Below are positions 34,825 to 47,343 of a stretch of 64,000 nucleotides of DNA, piece by piece (positions within the stretch are counted from its first letter, which is position 1; the number at the start of each line of letters is the position of its first letter). Source of the DNA: Chionoecetes opilio (Eukaryota; Arthropoda; Malacostraca; Decapoda; Majidae). Location: NCBI GenBank assembly GCA_016584305.1, contig JACEEZ010017899.1, positions 65,001-129,000 of the forward strand, read 5' to 3'. Below the pieces are notes generated by a model, which ran no database searches, was not told where the DNA came from, and saw only the letters and a program-made list of their open reading frames with translations. Both the position numbers and the translations under genes were made by a program.

Positions 34825-34959
34825 GTAAACACACACACACTTGTAATATAGTCATGAAAGAAGGAATAGTGTGAGGCTCCAATAACCTTATATAGAAGAG
34901 GAAGAAGATATTAGAAGAAAGTAAACAAACACACAGCCCTACATTTGTTGCAGTCAATG

Positions 34960-35410
34960 TTTTTACCCTTATTTAATTGTATCAGTTAATTTTTTTGACC
35001 CTTATTCAGTTGTTTCGGTCACTGTTTTTATCCTTATTCAGTTGTTTCGGTCAAAGTTTTTACCCTTATTCAGTTGTTTCGGTCAAAGTTTTTACCCTTA
35101 TTCAGTTGTTTCGGTCAAAGTTTTTACCCTTATTCAGTTGTTTCAGTCACTGTTTTTATCCTTATTCAGTTGTTTCGGTCAAAGTTTTTACCCTTATTCA
35201 GTTGTTTCGGTCAAAGTTTTTACCCTTATTCAGTTGTTTCGGTCAAAGTTTTTACCCTTATTCATTGTTTCGGTCAAAGTTTTTACCCTTATTCAGTTGT
35301 TTCGGTCAAAGTTTTTACCCTTATTCATTGTTTCAGTCAAAGTTTTTACCCTTATTCAGTTGTTTCAGTCAGTTTTTACCCTTATTCAGTTGTTTCAGTC
35401 AAAGTTTTCA
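34960..35410. repeat. 32-bp minisatellite, intron 18
   Basis: About 14 copies of TTTTTACCCTTATTCAGTTG plus TTTCGGTCAAAG, some with CAGTCACTG. Confidence 0.95.
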
Positions 35411-35497
35411 GTCAAAGGCCTTCTTTCTTCTTCTTCTTTCTGTTTAACGTCAGATTTTCCCGTAATGTCTTGTTAGGTTAGACGGCCAGTGAGACGC

Positions 35498-35708
35498 TTA
35501 ACCCCTTGAGGCCCAGAACGTAATTTCCATTGTAATTTGTGTACCATTAGACAATTTTTAGTGACTACAAGCAATGTTTTATAGCTATGACCTGTTTAGT
35601 ATCCTTATCCACTAACTAATTTGGTATATTCAGTGACTTTTTCTAATTTTATGGCTCCACAACAGACATTTTATATAGTGAAGGAAAGATCTGGGCGTGA
35701 AGGGGTTA
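35498..35708 (+). mobile_element. MITE family C, copy 2 (complete)
   Basis: Ends TTAACCCCTTGAGGCCCAG and CTGGGCGTGAAGGGGTTA are inverted repeats. 211 bp. A third, inverted fragment with the same end lies at 38288-38362. Confidence 0.8.
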
Positions 35709-35874
35709 GAGGTAAACACACTGCCACACCCGCATTCACTTGTTGCTGCATGTATTGTTCTAGCGTAGTAATTTCTTTGTGCACTTCCATAGGTTAGGTG
35801 GCTTCCCATATTGTTTCTTCCTGACCAATATTTTTCTAGTTACTTTATCTGCAAGTTGTTGTTTTTTCCTTATA

Positions 35875-36009
35875 CAGTAAAACCTTATATTGGGACTAAT
35901 TGGGCCAAGGAGTGGTGTCCGAGTAATGCAAGGATCCGAATAATGGGGGGATATGTAAAAAAAAAAAAAAAAAAAATCGAGGTGTATAGGATAAGTAGGA
36001 AATTCGACC

Positions 36010-36048
<39 letters not shown>

Positions 36049-36229
36049 CTAGGTGTAGGTATAGATAGCTAGGAAATTTCGACCCCTTAAAAAAAAAAAA
36101 AAAAAAAAAAAAAATTCTAGGTGTATATATAGCTAAGAAATTTCGACACCCCCCCCCCAAAAAAAAAGAGGCGGTTCGAATAATGTCAAAGTCCGAATAA
36201 TGAGGGTCCGAATACGAGAGGTTTTACTG
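35875..36229 (-). mobile_element. MITE family A, copy 3 (inverted)
   Basis: Reverse-complement orientation: starts CAGTAAAACCTTATATTGGG and ends ATACGAGAGGTTTTACTG, flanked by TA on both sides. A-runs replace the T-runs of the other copies. Confidence 0.82.
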
Positions 36230-36369
36230 TATTATTAATTTTGTTTTTGCTATTTTTCCTTTGATCCTTTATGTTTCCGTCCTAGAGTTAGTTTTCTCAT
36301 CCATAACAAATAGTTCGTCATTGCTTTGTGTTGTCATTTTCTAACCGTCTCACCTGTGTTTCCCTTCAG

Positions 36370-36452
36370 GTGTTGTTGACGGACGATTACTTCAGCGACA
36401 TCAACCCTCGGTCCATGCGGAGACTCATGAATGTGGTCTACATCACGGGCAG
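36370..36452 (+). CDS. Kidins220: Kidins220 coding exon 19: KAP domain
   Basis: 83 nt, phase 0 in, phase 2 out. VLLTDDYFSDINPRSMRRLM then NVVYITGR; matches [28 protein letters not shown]. Acceptor CCCTTCAG, donor AG|GTGAGT. Confidence 0.96.
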
Positions 36453-36770
36453 GTGAGTGACGCGCCCCTTACTCACCAACACCTCAACCTTCAACTTTTG
36501 ACTCACCTCTTAATCATCAACAATTTTTGACTCACCACTTCTCAATCATCAACAACTTCACTTATCTCTTCACAATATCATCATTCATATCCCCTTCACA
36601 CATCCACATAGTCATTCCACTTGTCCCTCCACTAATACATGACTTAAATATTCCTCCACACCTCCAGATACTCATGTCCCTCCACTTACACATCATTTAA
36701 ATCTCCTCCACACATCAGCATTCCTCCATCTTCTCCACCTTCCCCTCACATCACCTTCTTATTTCCTCCA

Positions 36771-36965
36771 CTCCCCAGGTTACTCAAGGCCTTCCACTTA
36801 TCCTTCCACTAATACATGAGTTAAATCTTCCTCCACACCTCCACACCCTCACTCCACCTTCCTTCCACTCCCCAGGTTACTCAAGGCATTCCACATCGAC
36901 TTTATTCCTCCACACATCACCACACTCACTCCACCAGGTTACTCAAGACATTCCACATATCCTTC
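36771..36965 (+). repeat. Three copies of exon 20 5' edge with acceptors
   Basis: CCCCAG|GTTACTCAAGGCCTTCCAC (from 36779), CCCCAG|GTTACTCAAGGCATTCCAC then ATCGACTTT (from 36876), and CACCAG|GTTACTCAAGACATTCCAC (from 36938). The true exon starts at 37029 with ATTACTCAAGTTCTTCCAC. Spacers share TCCTCCACACATC and CACTCCACCTTCC. Confidence 0.93.
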
Positions 36966-37028
36966 CACTAATACATAAATTAAATCTCCCTCCACACACA
37001 CTCACTCCACCTTCCCTCCACTCCACAG

Positions 37029-37190
37029 ATTACTCAAGTTCTTCCACATAGACTTCAACTGGTACCACCTTGCGTCGTGGATCAACATTACGGAGCAGTG
37101 GCCTTACCGCGCCTCTTGGCTCATCCTCTACTACGAGGCCCACGAGGAGGTGCTGGAGGAGAAGACCTCACTGAAGGACCTCTACGAAAA
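37029..37190 (+). CDS. Kidins220: Kidins220 coding exon 20: KAP domain
   Basis: 162 nt, phase 2 to 2. LLKFFHIDFNWYHLASWINI, TEQWPYRASWLILYYEAHEE, VLEEKTSLKDLYEK. LASWIN.TEQWPYR.SWLILY is the most conserved string of the family. Acceptor CTCCACAG. Three shorter copies of the exon start, each behind its own AG, lie at 36771-36960. Donor AA|GTGAGT. Confidence 0.97.
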
Positions 37191-37904
37191 GTGAGTGTGG
37201 GGAGAGAGGAAGGAAAGAGGAATGGGTGGCTTTATAGGAGTAGGAGTAGGAGGAGGAATGGGTAATATTAAAGTAAGTAGGAGTAGAAAAAGGAGTGAAG
37301 AGATAGATAGAGAGGGAAGGAGGGAGATAGAGAGGAGATAGGAGAAATACATAGGAGATAAAGAGGAAGGGAGAAGGAGTGGTGGGTATTAAAGGCTAGA
37401 GGATAGATAGAGAGGAAGGAAGGAAGGAGGTGTGGGTGGTCTTAATAGGTGGGAATACATGGGAATGCATAGGAAGAATGGAGGAGGAGGAAGAGGAGGG
37501 GGTTGACTTTAAAGGATGTAGGAGTCTGTCTCTCTGTCTCTCTGTCTCTCTGTCTCTCTGTCTCTCTGTCTCTCTGTCTCTTTGTCTCTGTCTCTCTGTC
37601 TCTCTGTCTCTCTGTCTCTCTGTCTCTCTGTCTCTCTGTATCTCTGTCTCTCTGTCTCTCTGTCTCTCTGTCTCTCTGTCTCTGTCTCTCTGTCTCTCTG
37701 TCTCTTTGTCTCTCTGTCTCTCTGTCTCTCTGTCTCTCTGTCTCTCTGTCTCTCTGTCTCTCTGTCTCTCTGTCTCCTTGTCTCTCTGTCTCTCTGTCTC
37801 TCTGTCTCTTTTTCTCCTCTCTACGACTGTTCAGATTGCTTTTTCTATTGTCTCACTGTGTCTAATCAATGTCTATATCTCTCTCTCTCTCTCCGTCACC
37901 CCAG
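37191..37904. repeat. Intron 20: GA-rich then (TCTCTCTG)n
   Basis: Purine-rich AGGAGATAGAGAGG sequence at 37200-37500, then (CTCTCTGT)n at 37528-37815. Long Ser/Leu/Cys/Val frames here are repeat artefacts. Confidence 0.93.
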
Positions 37905-38073
37905 AATCAAGAACCAGGTGCCCATCTCCAAGGACATGGACCCCCTGCTGGAGATGGACAAGGAGGAGAAGAAGTTTGAGATTTTCCTCTCCATGCACAA
38001 GAACTCCCTCCACATCTCAGACCTCAAAGTGTTCCTGCCCTTCACCATCAACCTCGACCCCTTCATTAGAAAG
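37905..38073 (+). CDS. Kidins220: Kidins220 coding exon 21: end of KAP domain
   Basis: 169 nt, phase 2 in, phase 0 out. IKNQVPISKDMDPLLEMDKE, KKFEIFLSMHKNSLHISDLK, VFLPFTINLDPFIRK; corresponds to [20 protein letters not shown]...KVFLPCTVNLDPKLRE. Acceptor TCACCCCAG, donor AAG|GTGCGC. Confidence 0.96.
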
Positions 38074-38414
38074 GTGCGCCCCGTCATCATCACCATCATC
38101 ATCACCGTCATCATCACCGTCATCATCATCATTTATTATTAATTATTGTCGTTGCTGTCACTATCTTCTATCATTAACAGTGTCGTCATCATCACCATCA
38201 TCATTAATTATCCCGCCCTTCACTATTTTCTGTCATCATTACCATCATCATTAATTATCATCGTTGCTGTCATTATCATCGCCATCATTAACCCCTTCAC
38301 GCCCAGATCTTTCCTTTGCTATATAAAATTGTCTGTTCTTAGTCATAAAATTACGAATAAGTAACTTAATACATCATCATTACCATCATTAAGGTTATCA
38401 TCACGGTCACTATC

Positions 38415-39585
38415 TTCATTTTTATTAGTGTCGTAGTCATTTTTATTAGTGTCGTAGTCATTTTTATTAGTGTCGTAGTCATTTTTATTAGTGTCGTAGT
38501 CATTTTTATTAGTGTCTTAGTCATTTTTATTAGTGTCGTAGTCATTTTTATTAGTGTCGTAGTCATTTTTATTAGTGTCGTAGTCATTTTTATTAGTGTC
38601 GTAGTCATTTTTATTAGTGTCGTAGTCATTTTTATTAGTGTCGTAGTCATTTTTATTAGTGTCGTAGTCATTTTTATTAGTGTCGTAGTCATTTTTATTA
38701 GTGTCGTAGTCATTTTTATTAGTGTCGTAGTCATTTTTATTAGTGTCGTAGTCATTTTTATTAGTGTCGTAGTCATTTTTATTAGTGTCGTAGTCATTTT
38801 TATTAGTGTCGTAGTCATTTTTATTAGTGTCGTAGTCATTTTTATTAGTGTCGTAGTAATTTTTATTAGTGTCGTAGTAATTTTTATTAGTGTCGTAGTC
38901 ATTTTTATTAGTGTAGTCATTTTTATTAGTGTCGTAGTCATTTTTATTAGTGTCGTAGTAATTTTTATTAGTGTCGTAGTACTTTTTATTAGTGTCGTAG
39001 TACTTTTTATTAGTGTCGTAGTCATTTTTATTAGTGTCGTAGTCATTTTTATTAGTGTCGTAGTCATTTTTATTAGTGTCGTAGTCATTTTTATTAGTGT
39101 CGTAGTCATTTTTATTAGTGTCGTAGTCATTTTTATTAGTGTCGTAGTCATTTTTATTAGTGTCGTAGTCATTTTTATTAGTGTCGTAGTCATTTTTATT
39201 AGTGTCGTAGTCATTTTTATTAGTGTCGTAGTCATTTTTATTAGTGTCGTAGTCATTTTTATTAGTGTCGTAGTATTTTATAGTGTCGTAGTATTTTATT
39301 AGTGTCGTAGTCATTTTTATTAGTGTCGTAGTCATTTTTATTAGTGTCTAGTCATTTTTATTAGTGTCGTAGTCATTTTTATTAGTGTCGTAGTATTTTT
39401 ATTAGTGTCGTAGTCTTTTTATTAGTGTCGTACTTTTTATTAGTGTCGTAGTCATTTTTATTAGTGTCGTAGTCATTTTTATTAGTGTCGTACTTTTTAT
39501 TAGTGTCGTAGTCATTTTTATTAGTGTCGTAGTCATTTTTATTAGTGTCGTAGTCATTTTTATTAGTGTCGTAGTCATTTTTATC
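38415..39585. repeat. 21-bp minisatellite, intron 21
   Basis: About 55 copies of TTTTTATTAGTGTCGTAGTCA. Since 21 is a multiple of 3, two minus-strand frames stay open (MTTTLIK and YDTNKND repeats). Indels cluster at 39275-39430. (CATCAT)n-rich sequence precedes it at 38085-38290. Confidence 0.97.
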
Positions 39586-39678
39586 AGAAGGAATGAATTA
39601 ATTGTTGAGTAATTAATGAAGTGTCACTCAAAAGTTGTCTTATTCCTGATCCTCACACTCTCCGCCTCTGCTCTCCAG

Positions 39679-39804
39679 GTCATCAAGGAGGACCAGCCAC
39701 AGTTTGAGGAGGGCCACGCCTTCATCCCCCCCTCGGCGCCCTCCCCATGGAGCTTCCAGCCCTACGACACACAGCAAAAGGGTGTCCCCGCTCCTAGAAG
39801 GCCG
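39679..39804 (+). CDS. Kidins220: Kidins220 coding exon 22: Pro-rich linker
   Basis: 42 codons, phase 0 to 0. VIKEDQPQFEEGHAFIPPSA, PSPWSFQPYDTQQKGVPAPR, RP. Vertebrate KIDINS220 has a Pro-rich stretch at this place. Supported by acceptor CTCTCCAG, donor CCG|GTGAGT, phase and high G+C against its AT-rich surroundings. Confidence 0.88.
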
Positions 39805-39829
39805 GTGAGTGGCTAGACCTACGGCATTC

Positions 39830-40370
39830 CTTGTTTTCTTTATATACGTCATAAACTCCTACGTCATTTATCATTTTATTTATTTATGTCATAACCTCCT
39901 ACGTCATTTTTTGTTTTCTTTATTTACGTCATAAACTCCTACGTCATTTTTTGTTTTCTTTATTTACGTCATAAACTCCTACGTCATTTTTTGTTTTCTT
40001 TATTTACGTCATAAACTCCTGCGTCATTTTTTGTTTTCTTTATTTACGTCATAAACTCCTACGTCATTTTTTGTTTTCTTTATTTACGTCATAAACTCCT
40101 AAGTCATTTTTTGTTTTCTTTATTTACGTCATAAACTCCTACGTCATTTTTGTTTTCTTTATTTACGTCATAAACTCCTACGTCATTTTTTGTTTTCTTT
40201 ATTTACGTCATAAACTCCTACGTCATTTTTTGTTTTCTTTATTTACGTCATAAACTCCTACGTCATTTTTTGTTTTCTTTATTTACGTCATAAACTCCTA
40301 CGTCATTTTTTGTTTTCTTTATTTACGTCATAAACTCCTACGTCATTTTTTATTTTCCTTATTTACGCCA
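39830..40370. repeat. 40-bp minisatellite, intron 22
   Basis: About 13 copies of AAACTCCTACGTCATTTTTT plus GTTTTCTTTATTTACGTCAT, starting some 25 bp after the exon 22 donor. Confidence 0.95.
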
Positions 40371-41207
40371 TAAGGGAGTGACCAGGGGCAAAACAACACT
40401 GCTAAAGGGCATACAAAGTCACTTCATATGTCACTTCATTCGTATTCTCTGCTGAGGGAAAGTGAGACAATATACATGTAGAAAAAATAGTTATAGATTT
40501 AGAGTTGAAAAGAGAAATTAGGTCCCGTAAATAAAAGTATAAGTAGTGTTTGTTAGGTTTAGCTTTAAAATAGATAGTATAAATAAATATAGTCTGCAAA
40601 TCACTCTTATATATACAGCCAAATTCCCAACATCCGACCTCCAAACATCCGACTTGTCCAAACAACCGACTTTTTTCACCACCACATTGTGTCTTGTTTT
40701 GGCCATTTATTTGACTTAGTTTTTTAAAGTTATTAGTAAACATTGATTTGTGGCTTTATTTATGCATGAATTTTACTTTCGCGTCTACCACTGGATCGGC
40801 CTTCAAGAGCTGCATCTTTTATGTTCTATACCATTTTGTCCTTACGTTTATGGTTACTGTGATATCCGAACATCCGACTATTCCAATTATCCGACCTACC
40901 TTCGGTCCCCCTAAGGTCGGATAATTAATACTTACCTGTAGGTTCTTTAGAGTTCTTTTATGTTTTACTATTTAAGTCGTTTATAATTCTTAGAAGCAAA
41001 AATAATCTTCTATCTTATAATATTTCAGGTTCATTTCTTCTCAGATTTATTTCTTCACAGGTTTATTTCTTCTCTCTATAACAAATCAACGACTTCCTTC
41101 AATCTACCAGTACATATTTTGTTCTATCTACAGTTATGATTTAAATGAACATGGTGTATAATCCAGTCCTATGTTTTAAATCAACCTTTATTCCCCCCTC
41201 CCTACAG
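40371..41207. other. Rest of intron 22
   Basis: AT-rich. 40618-40930 has CATCCGAC/ATCCGACC motifs at both ends (AACATCCGACCTCC near 40629, AAGGTCGGATAATT near 40913), suggesting a degraded inverted-repeat element. Nothing coding seen. Confidence 0.4.
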
Positions 41208-41393
41208 CCTATGCGAGCCAACCAGAAGAACTCCACCGCCAGCCTGCCCCCCCTCAACCCCATGATGTGGGGTTACGGCCCCCCCCACACCTACCTCCCA
41301 TCCATACAGTCCGCCCCCTCCGTAGACTACAGCCACGGACCCATCACGGTGAACCCTGTGGCCGGATTCAGCCCTCCCCACCCCAGCCTGCCC
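41208..41393 (+). CDS. Kidins220: Kidins220 coding exon 23: Pro-rich linker
   Basis: 62 codons, phase 0 to 0. PMRANQKNSTASLPPLNPMM, WGYGPPHTYLPSIQSAPSVD, YSHGPITVNPVAGFSPPHPS, LP. Same composition as the PPLPLHEGPP..SGYSQPPS segment of vertebrates, with no close alignment. Acceptor CCCTACAG, donor CCC|GTGAGT, followed within 8 nt by a (TAC)n array. Confidence 0.88.
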
Positions 41394-42442
<1,049 letters not shown>

Positions 42443-42616
42443 CCCGAGGCGGCGGACAAGCGTCTCTCCACCCTGAGTGTGGAGGGGCTGTTTGAGGTGT
42501 TCAGCAAGGTGGAGGGCGTGGTGGCCGCCAAGCTGCCCGCCTACAAGGAACGGCTCCACGAACACAACATTAACGGCAAGGTGCTCCTCCACTGCGACCT
42601 CGACGACTTGAAGAAG
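42443..42616 (+). CDS. Kidins220: Kidins220 coding exon 24: SAM-like region, first part
   Basis: 58 codons, phase 0 to 0. LSTLSVEGLFEVFSKVEGVV, AAKLPAYKERLHEHNINGKV, LLHCDLDDLKK; matches LNVDAVCEKLKQIEGLDQSML...ANINGRVLAQCNIDELKKEM, the helical SAM-like repeat near the KIM. Acceptor CCACCCACAG, donor AAG|GTGGGT. A copy of its last 26 bases lies 1.5 kb downstream. Confidence 0.96.
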
Positions 42617-42624
42617 GTGGGTGT

Positions 42625-44000
42625 GTGTAGTTATAGTTATAGTCAGTTATAGTTATAGTTATAGTCAGTTATAGTTATAGTTATAGTCAGTTATAGTTAT
42701 AGTCAGTTATAGTTATAGTCAGTTATAGTTATAGTTATTGTCAGTTATAGTTATAGTTATAGTCAGTTATAGTTATAGTTATAGTCAGTTATAGTTATAG
42801 TTATAGTCAGTTATAGTTATAGTTATTGTCAGTTATAGTTATAGTTATAGTCAGTTATAGTTATAGTCAGTTATAGTTATAGTTATAGTTATAGTCAGTT
42901 ATAGTTATAGTTATAGTCAGTTATAGTTATAGTTATAGTCAGTTATAGTTATAGTTATTGTCAGTTATAGTTATAGTTATAGTCAGTTATAGTTATAGTT
43001 ATAGTCAGTTATAGTTATAGTTATAGTCAGTTATAGTTATAGTCAGTTATAGTTATAGTTATAGTTATAGTCAGTTATAGTTATAGTTATAGTCAGTTAT
43101 AGTTATAGTTATAGTCAGTTATAGTTATAGTTATAGTCAGTTATAGTTATAGTCAGTTATAGTTATAGTTATTGTCAGTTATAGTTATAGTTATAGTCAG
43201 TTATAGTTATAGTTATAGTCAGTTATAGTTATAGTTATAGTCAGTTATAGTTATAGTTATAGTCAGTTATAGTTATAGTTATAGTCAGTTATAGTTATAG
43301 TCAGTTATAGTTATAGTTATAGTCAGTTATAGTTATAGTTATAGTCAGTTATAGTTATAGTTATAGTCAGTTATAGTTATAGTTATAGTTATAGTCAGTT
43401 ATAGTTATAGTTATAGTCAGTTATAGTTATAGTTATAGTCAGTTATAGTTATAGTTATAGTCAATTATAGTTATAGTTATAGTTATAGTCAGTTATAGTT
43501 ATAGTTATAGTTATAGTTATAGTCAGTTATAGTTATAGTTATAGTCAGTTATAGTTATAGTTATAGTCAGTTATAGTTATAGTTATAGTCAGTTATAGTT
43601 ATAGTTATAGTCAGTTATAGTTATAGTTATAGTCAGTTATAGTTATAGTCAGTTATAGTTATAGTTATAGTCAGTTATAGTTATAGTTATAGTCAGTTAT
43701 AGTTATAGTTATTGTCAGTTATAGTTATAGTTAGTCAGTTATAGTTATAGTTATAGTCAGTTATAGTTATAGTTATAGTCAGTTATAGTTATAGTTATAG
43801 TTATAGTTATAGTTATAGTCAGTTATAGTTATAGTTATAGTTATAGTTATAGTTATAGTTATAGTTATAGTCAGTTATAGTTATAGTTATAGTTAGTTAT
43901 AGTTATAGTTATAGTCAGTTATAGTATAGTTATAGTCAGTTATAGTTATAGTTATAGTCAGTTATAGTTATAGTTATAGTCACTTATAGTTATAATAAAA
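42625..44000. repeat. AGTTATAGTTATAGTC array, intron 24
   Basis: 1.37 kb of (AGTTAT)n punctuated by AGTCAGTT, units of 16, 22 and 28 bp, very homogeneous. It begins about 20 bp after the exon 24 donor. Confidence 0.97.
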
Positions 44001-44123
44001 ATTATGAAAAAAAAAAAATGTGAGTTTTTTTTTTTTTTTTTTTTTTTCATAATTAATTTTTTGGTTTTGTCTTGTCAACCAGCAGATTTTTTTTTTTTTT
44101 TTTTTTTGTCATGATTATTTTTT

Positions 44124-44149
44124 ACTGCGATCTGGACGACTTGAAGAAG
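44124..44149 (+). repeat. Copy of exon 24 3' edge with donor
   Basis: ACTGCGATCTGGACGACTTG then AAGAAG and GTGGGA. It matches ACTGCGACCTCGACGACTTG of the exon; the two differences are synonymous (Asp GAC/GAT, Leu CTC/CTG). Reads C-D-L-D-D-L-K-K. Confidence 0.93.
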
Positions 44150-44328
44150 GTGGGAAGGGAGGGTGTGAGGGCTGGGTTGTTATTAAGTATATATAATTTT
44201 TATATATATATATTTTTTTTTTTTTGTCAACCCAATTATTTTTTTGTGTGAGGGAAGTTCTGGTGTGAGGTTTTTTTTTCCAGCCGTTTTGTCTTTTTTT
44301 GTCATTATTATTTTTTGGTGTGTCTTTT

Positions 44329-44902
44329 GTGTGAAGGAAGGGAGTGTGTGAGGGAAGGGAGTGTGTGTGGGAAGGGAGTGTGTGAGGGAAGGGAGTGTGT
44401 GAGGGAAGGGAGTGTGTGTGGGAAGGGAGTGTGTGAGGGAAGGGAGTGTGTGTGGGAAGGGAGTGTGTGTGGGAAGGGAGTGTGTGTGGGAAGGGAGTGT
44501 GTGTGGGAAGGGAGTGTGTGAGGGAAGGGAGTGTGTGAGGGAAGGGAGTGTGTGAGGGAAGGGAGTGTGTGAGGGAAGGGAGTGTGTGAGGGAAGGGAGT
44601 GTGTGTGGGAAGGGAGTGTGTGTGGGAAGGGAGTGTGTGTGGGAAGGGAGTGTGTGTGGGAAGGGAGTGTGTGTGGGAAGGGAGTGTGTGAGGGAAGGGA
44701 GTGTGTGAGGGAAGGGAGTGTGTGTGGGAAGGGAGTGTGTGTGGGAAGGGAGTGTGTGAAGGAAGGGAGTGTGTGAGGGAAGGGAGTGTGTGAGGGAAGG
44801 GAGTGTGTGTGGGAAGGGAGTGTGTGAGGGAAGGGAGTGTGTGAGGGAAGGGAGTGTGTGAGGGAAGGGAGTGTGTGAGGGAAGGGAGTGTGTGTGGGAA
44901 GG
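44329..44902. repeat. 17-bp GGGAAGGGAGTGTGTG(A/T) array
   Basis: About 33 copies. The unit closely resembles the bases just after the copied donor (GTGGGAAGGGAGGGTGTGAG at 44150), which probably seeded it. Confidence 0.95.
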
Positions 44903-44984
44903 TTACTCTAGCAATGCCTGTCACATTGTTATCTCTTGTAGTAAGCTTTGTCTAATTTGTGATTTTTAAGGAATATCTGGAAGT

Positions 44985-45893
44985 ATCATGTCATTGTGAA
45001 TTGGCTGAAATAGGGACTTCTAATCATTGTAACTGAAAACTGACTCCAGATTCGTGTTCAGCATGCCCGATAACAGATAGGAACAAACTTTCAAGCAAAT
45101 CTATTTTTCAAAAAATATTGCAAATTTTGCAAGGGGTATGCCTTGAATTTTTTTGAAAATCACGATTTTTTCAAATACTAAAAAACTATGACAGATAGAG
45201 GCAATATGAATAGAGTTAAACATGAAGTAGATCAAGGGCTATCATTTGGCGTAAAGCAAAAAAATATTGATTGGTAAATAACTGAGAAAATAGCATATTC
45301 GTACATTTATACAAAATATCAATTTTCTCGACAACCATGAGGTGTTTTGACAAACCGATTACTACCTCATTTAGAACACCTCAAGATGAACCTTTGTTAC
45401 TTCAATAAGTTTTCTTACGACTCATAGTTTTGCGGCAAAATAACAAAAACCTGATTTTCGACAATTTTGAAATATTTTTGAGCAGCCAGAAATCCGAAGA
45501 AAAAAATTTCGCTAGATAATTGGAAATGCCGGGGATACAATTGTAGATCCATCCATTTACAATAACTTTTGATGGGTAAGTGTTGCTGTGTGAGAAACAA
45601 GTTGTGAGGTGAACACTTTATCGTAAATATATAAGTTTATAATTCAGAAACCGTTCACGATAGGTCAGTGTAGACGCGAGACCAGTGTTGCCACCTCAGT
45701 GTAGGGGAAGGGACTCACTCTATAGGATTTTCATGCATAGTAATATATCATTGCAAATTTTGCAAGGGCAAAATTTGCAATATTTTTTGAAAAATAGATT
45801 TGCTTGAAAATTAGTTCCTAGCAGTTATCGGACATGCTGAACACGAATCTGGAGTCAGTTTTCAGTTACAATGATTAGAAGTCCCTATTTCAA
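44985..45893. mobile_element. Interspersed element family B, copy 3, with long inverted ends
   Basis: Left 45006-45155 (AATAGGGACTTCTAATCATT ... TTTTGCAAGG) is mirrored at 45747-45893 (CCTTGCAAAATTTGCAAT-like ... AGAAGTCCCTATTTCAACCC). The middle matches copy 1. This shows the family is a fold-back element with ends of about 145 bp. (CAC)n lies at 45978-46020. Confidence 0.82.
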
Positions 45894-46054
45894 CCCTGAT
45901 TTCTTTTAAAAATCACGTTTTAGAGAGAGTTTACAGTACTTCATAGACTAAGTAACCCTGGCTCCCTGTACCTTAGACCCCCCCACCACCACCACCACCA
46001 CCACCACCACCACCACCACCAGTAACCCCAGACAACCCCTCCTATAACCCCCAG

Positions 46055-46274
46055 GTTCTCTACATGAACTTTGGCGACTGGGAGCTTTTCCGCATCCTGA
46101 TCCTCGGCCTGCGGGAACGCGAGGCCGATGACGACTACCTCACCAAGAACGTGCGCTTTGCCGACCCCTCGCGCCCCCGGCAGGACGACCCGGACACTGG
46201 GGGGGAGGAGTCCATGGGCCCCAGTAGCCTGACCAGCCACCCCAGTAGCATCGACGGCTCGCTGGCTCGGCGCG
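46055..46274 (+). CDS. Kidins220: Kidins220 coding exon 25: SAM-like region, second part
   Basis: 220 nt, phase 0 in, phase 1 out. VLYMNFGDWELFRILILGLR then EREADDDYLTKNVRFADPSR, ending SSIDGSLARR. MNFGDW.LFR is a family signature. The preferred end is CGCG|GTAATG at 46274, which continues in phase into exon 26. Without splicing there, translation runs GNVTKINLG to TGA at 46301-46303, giving a possible short isoform. Confidence 0.92.
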
Positions 46275-46344
46275 GTAATGTCACCAAAATCAATTTAGGA
46301 TGATTCCGGGGTTGTTCCTTTCCATTGCTCTCTCCTATCGGGGT

Positions 46345-46574
46345 GCAGTCAGTTCGTACACAAGTTGTTTCGTACACCAGTGTAGATTCGTACACCAAAA
46401 AGTTGTTTCGTAGTCTATATGAAACCATAGTCGTTTCGTACACTCAGCTCAGAGTTTAACTTACTACTAGAGTTATGAAACGACACCAGGTATGTACGAA
46501 AAAAACTCAGAATCAGTTTACGAAACAACTAACAAAACCTGGGTACGAAATGACTTGTGTACGAAACTCCCTGT
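46345..46574. mobile_element. MITE with TTTCGTACAC ends
   Basis: AGTTCGTACACAAGTTGTTT (46351-46370) against the reverse complement of ATGACTTGTGTACGAAACT (46550-46568). CGTAC motifs fill the interior. Confidence 0.75.
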
Positions 46575-46930
46575 AACTCTCCTATCACCTCACCTCTCAC
46601 CCTTTCTCTCTCTCCTATAGCACTGTCACCTCAACCGACCTGAGACACTCACATGATGACGGTAGTTTTTTTATTGATACCGTACCCTAGCCTGACTTAT
46701 TATTTATTATTATTACTATATTTTACTGTATTTTTTTACTGTAATGCTATATTTTCTAACTGCAATATTAATCTGCATCATCGTATCCATGGTGTAATAT
46801 TCCTTAGGTACCTCAGAAGGGTTTTAATTTTTGCGGTAGGGCGATTATTATTATTATTATTATTTTTTGTACATAGGGCTGGAGTTAGAGTTTGAATGAT
46901 CTGTGCCATTATTAGTTTGCGTGGAGTGAG

Positions 46931-46995
<65 letters not shown>

Positions 46996-47279
46996 AGAGA
47001 GAAGAGGTGTTGTATGTGAGGTATGTGAGGTGTGTCTCATTCCCAAGAACTGTGATAAACCAAAGTGCAATTATGGTGTGTTGCGGTGAGGTATGGAAGG
47101 GTGCGGTGGTGTGTGGTGTGTGGTGTGTGGTGTGGGGTGTGTGGTGTGTGGTGGGGTGTGTGTGGTGGGGTATGTGCCAAGTAAGGTAAGGTCTGTCTGT
47201 GCGTGTGTGAGTGTGTGTGAGAGCGTGAAAGTGATTGAGGGGAAACTGTGTATGTTGTTATAAGCACACACACACACAC

Positions 47280-47343
<64 letters not shown>

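Noticed and set aside
38366..39335. Two overlapping minus-strand frames of 270-296 codons with 7-residue repeats
   Set aside because: Produced by the 21-bp minisatellite; its length is a multiple of three, so frames stay open automatically. Starts and ends lie in repeat or intron.
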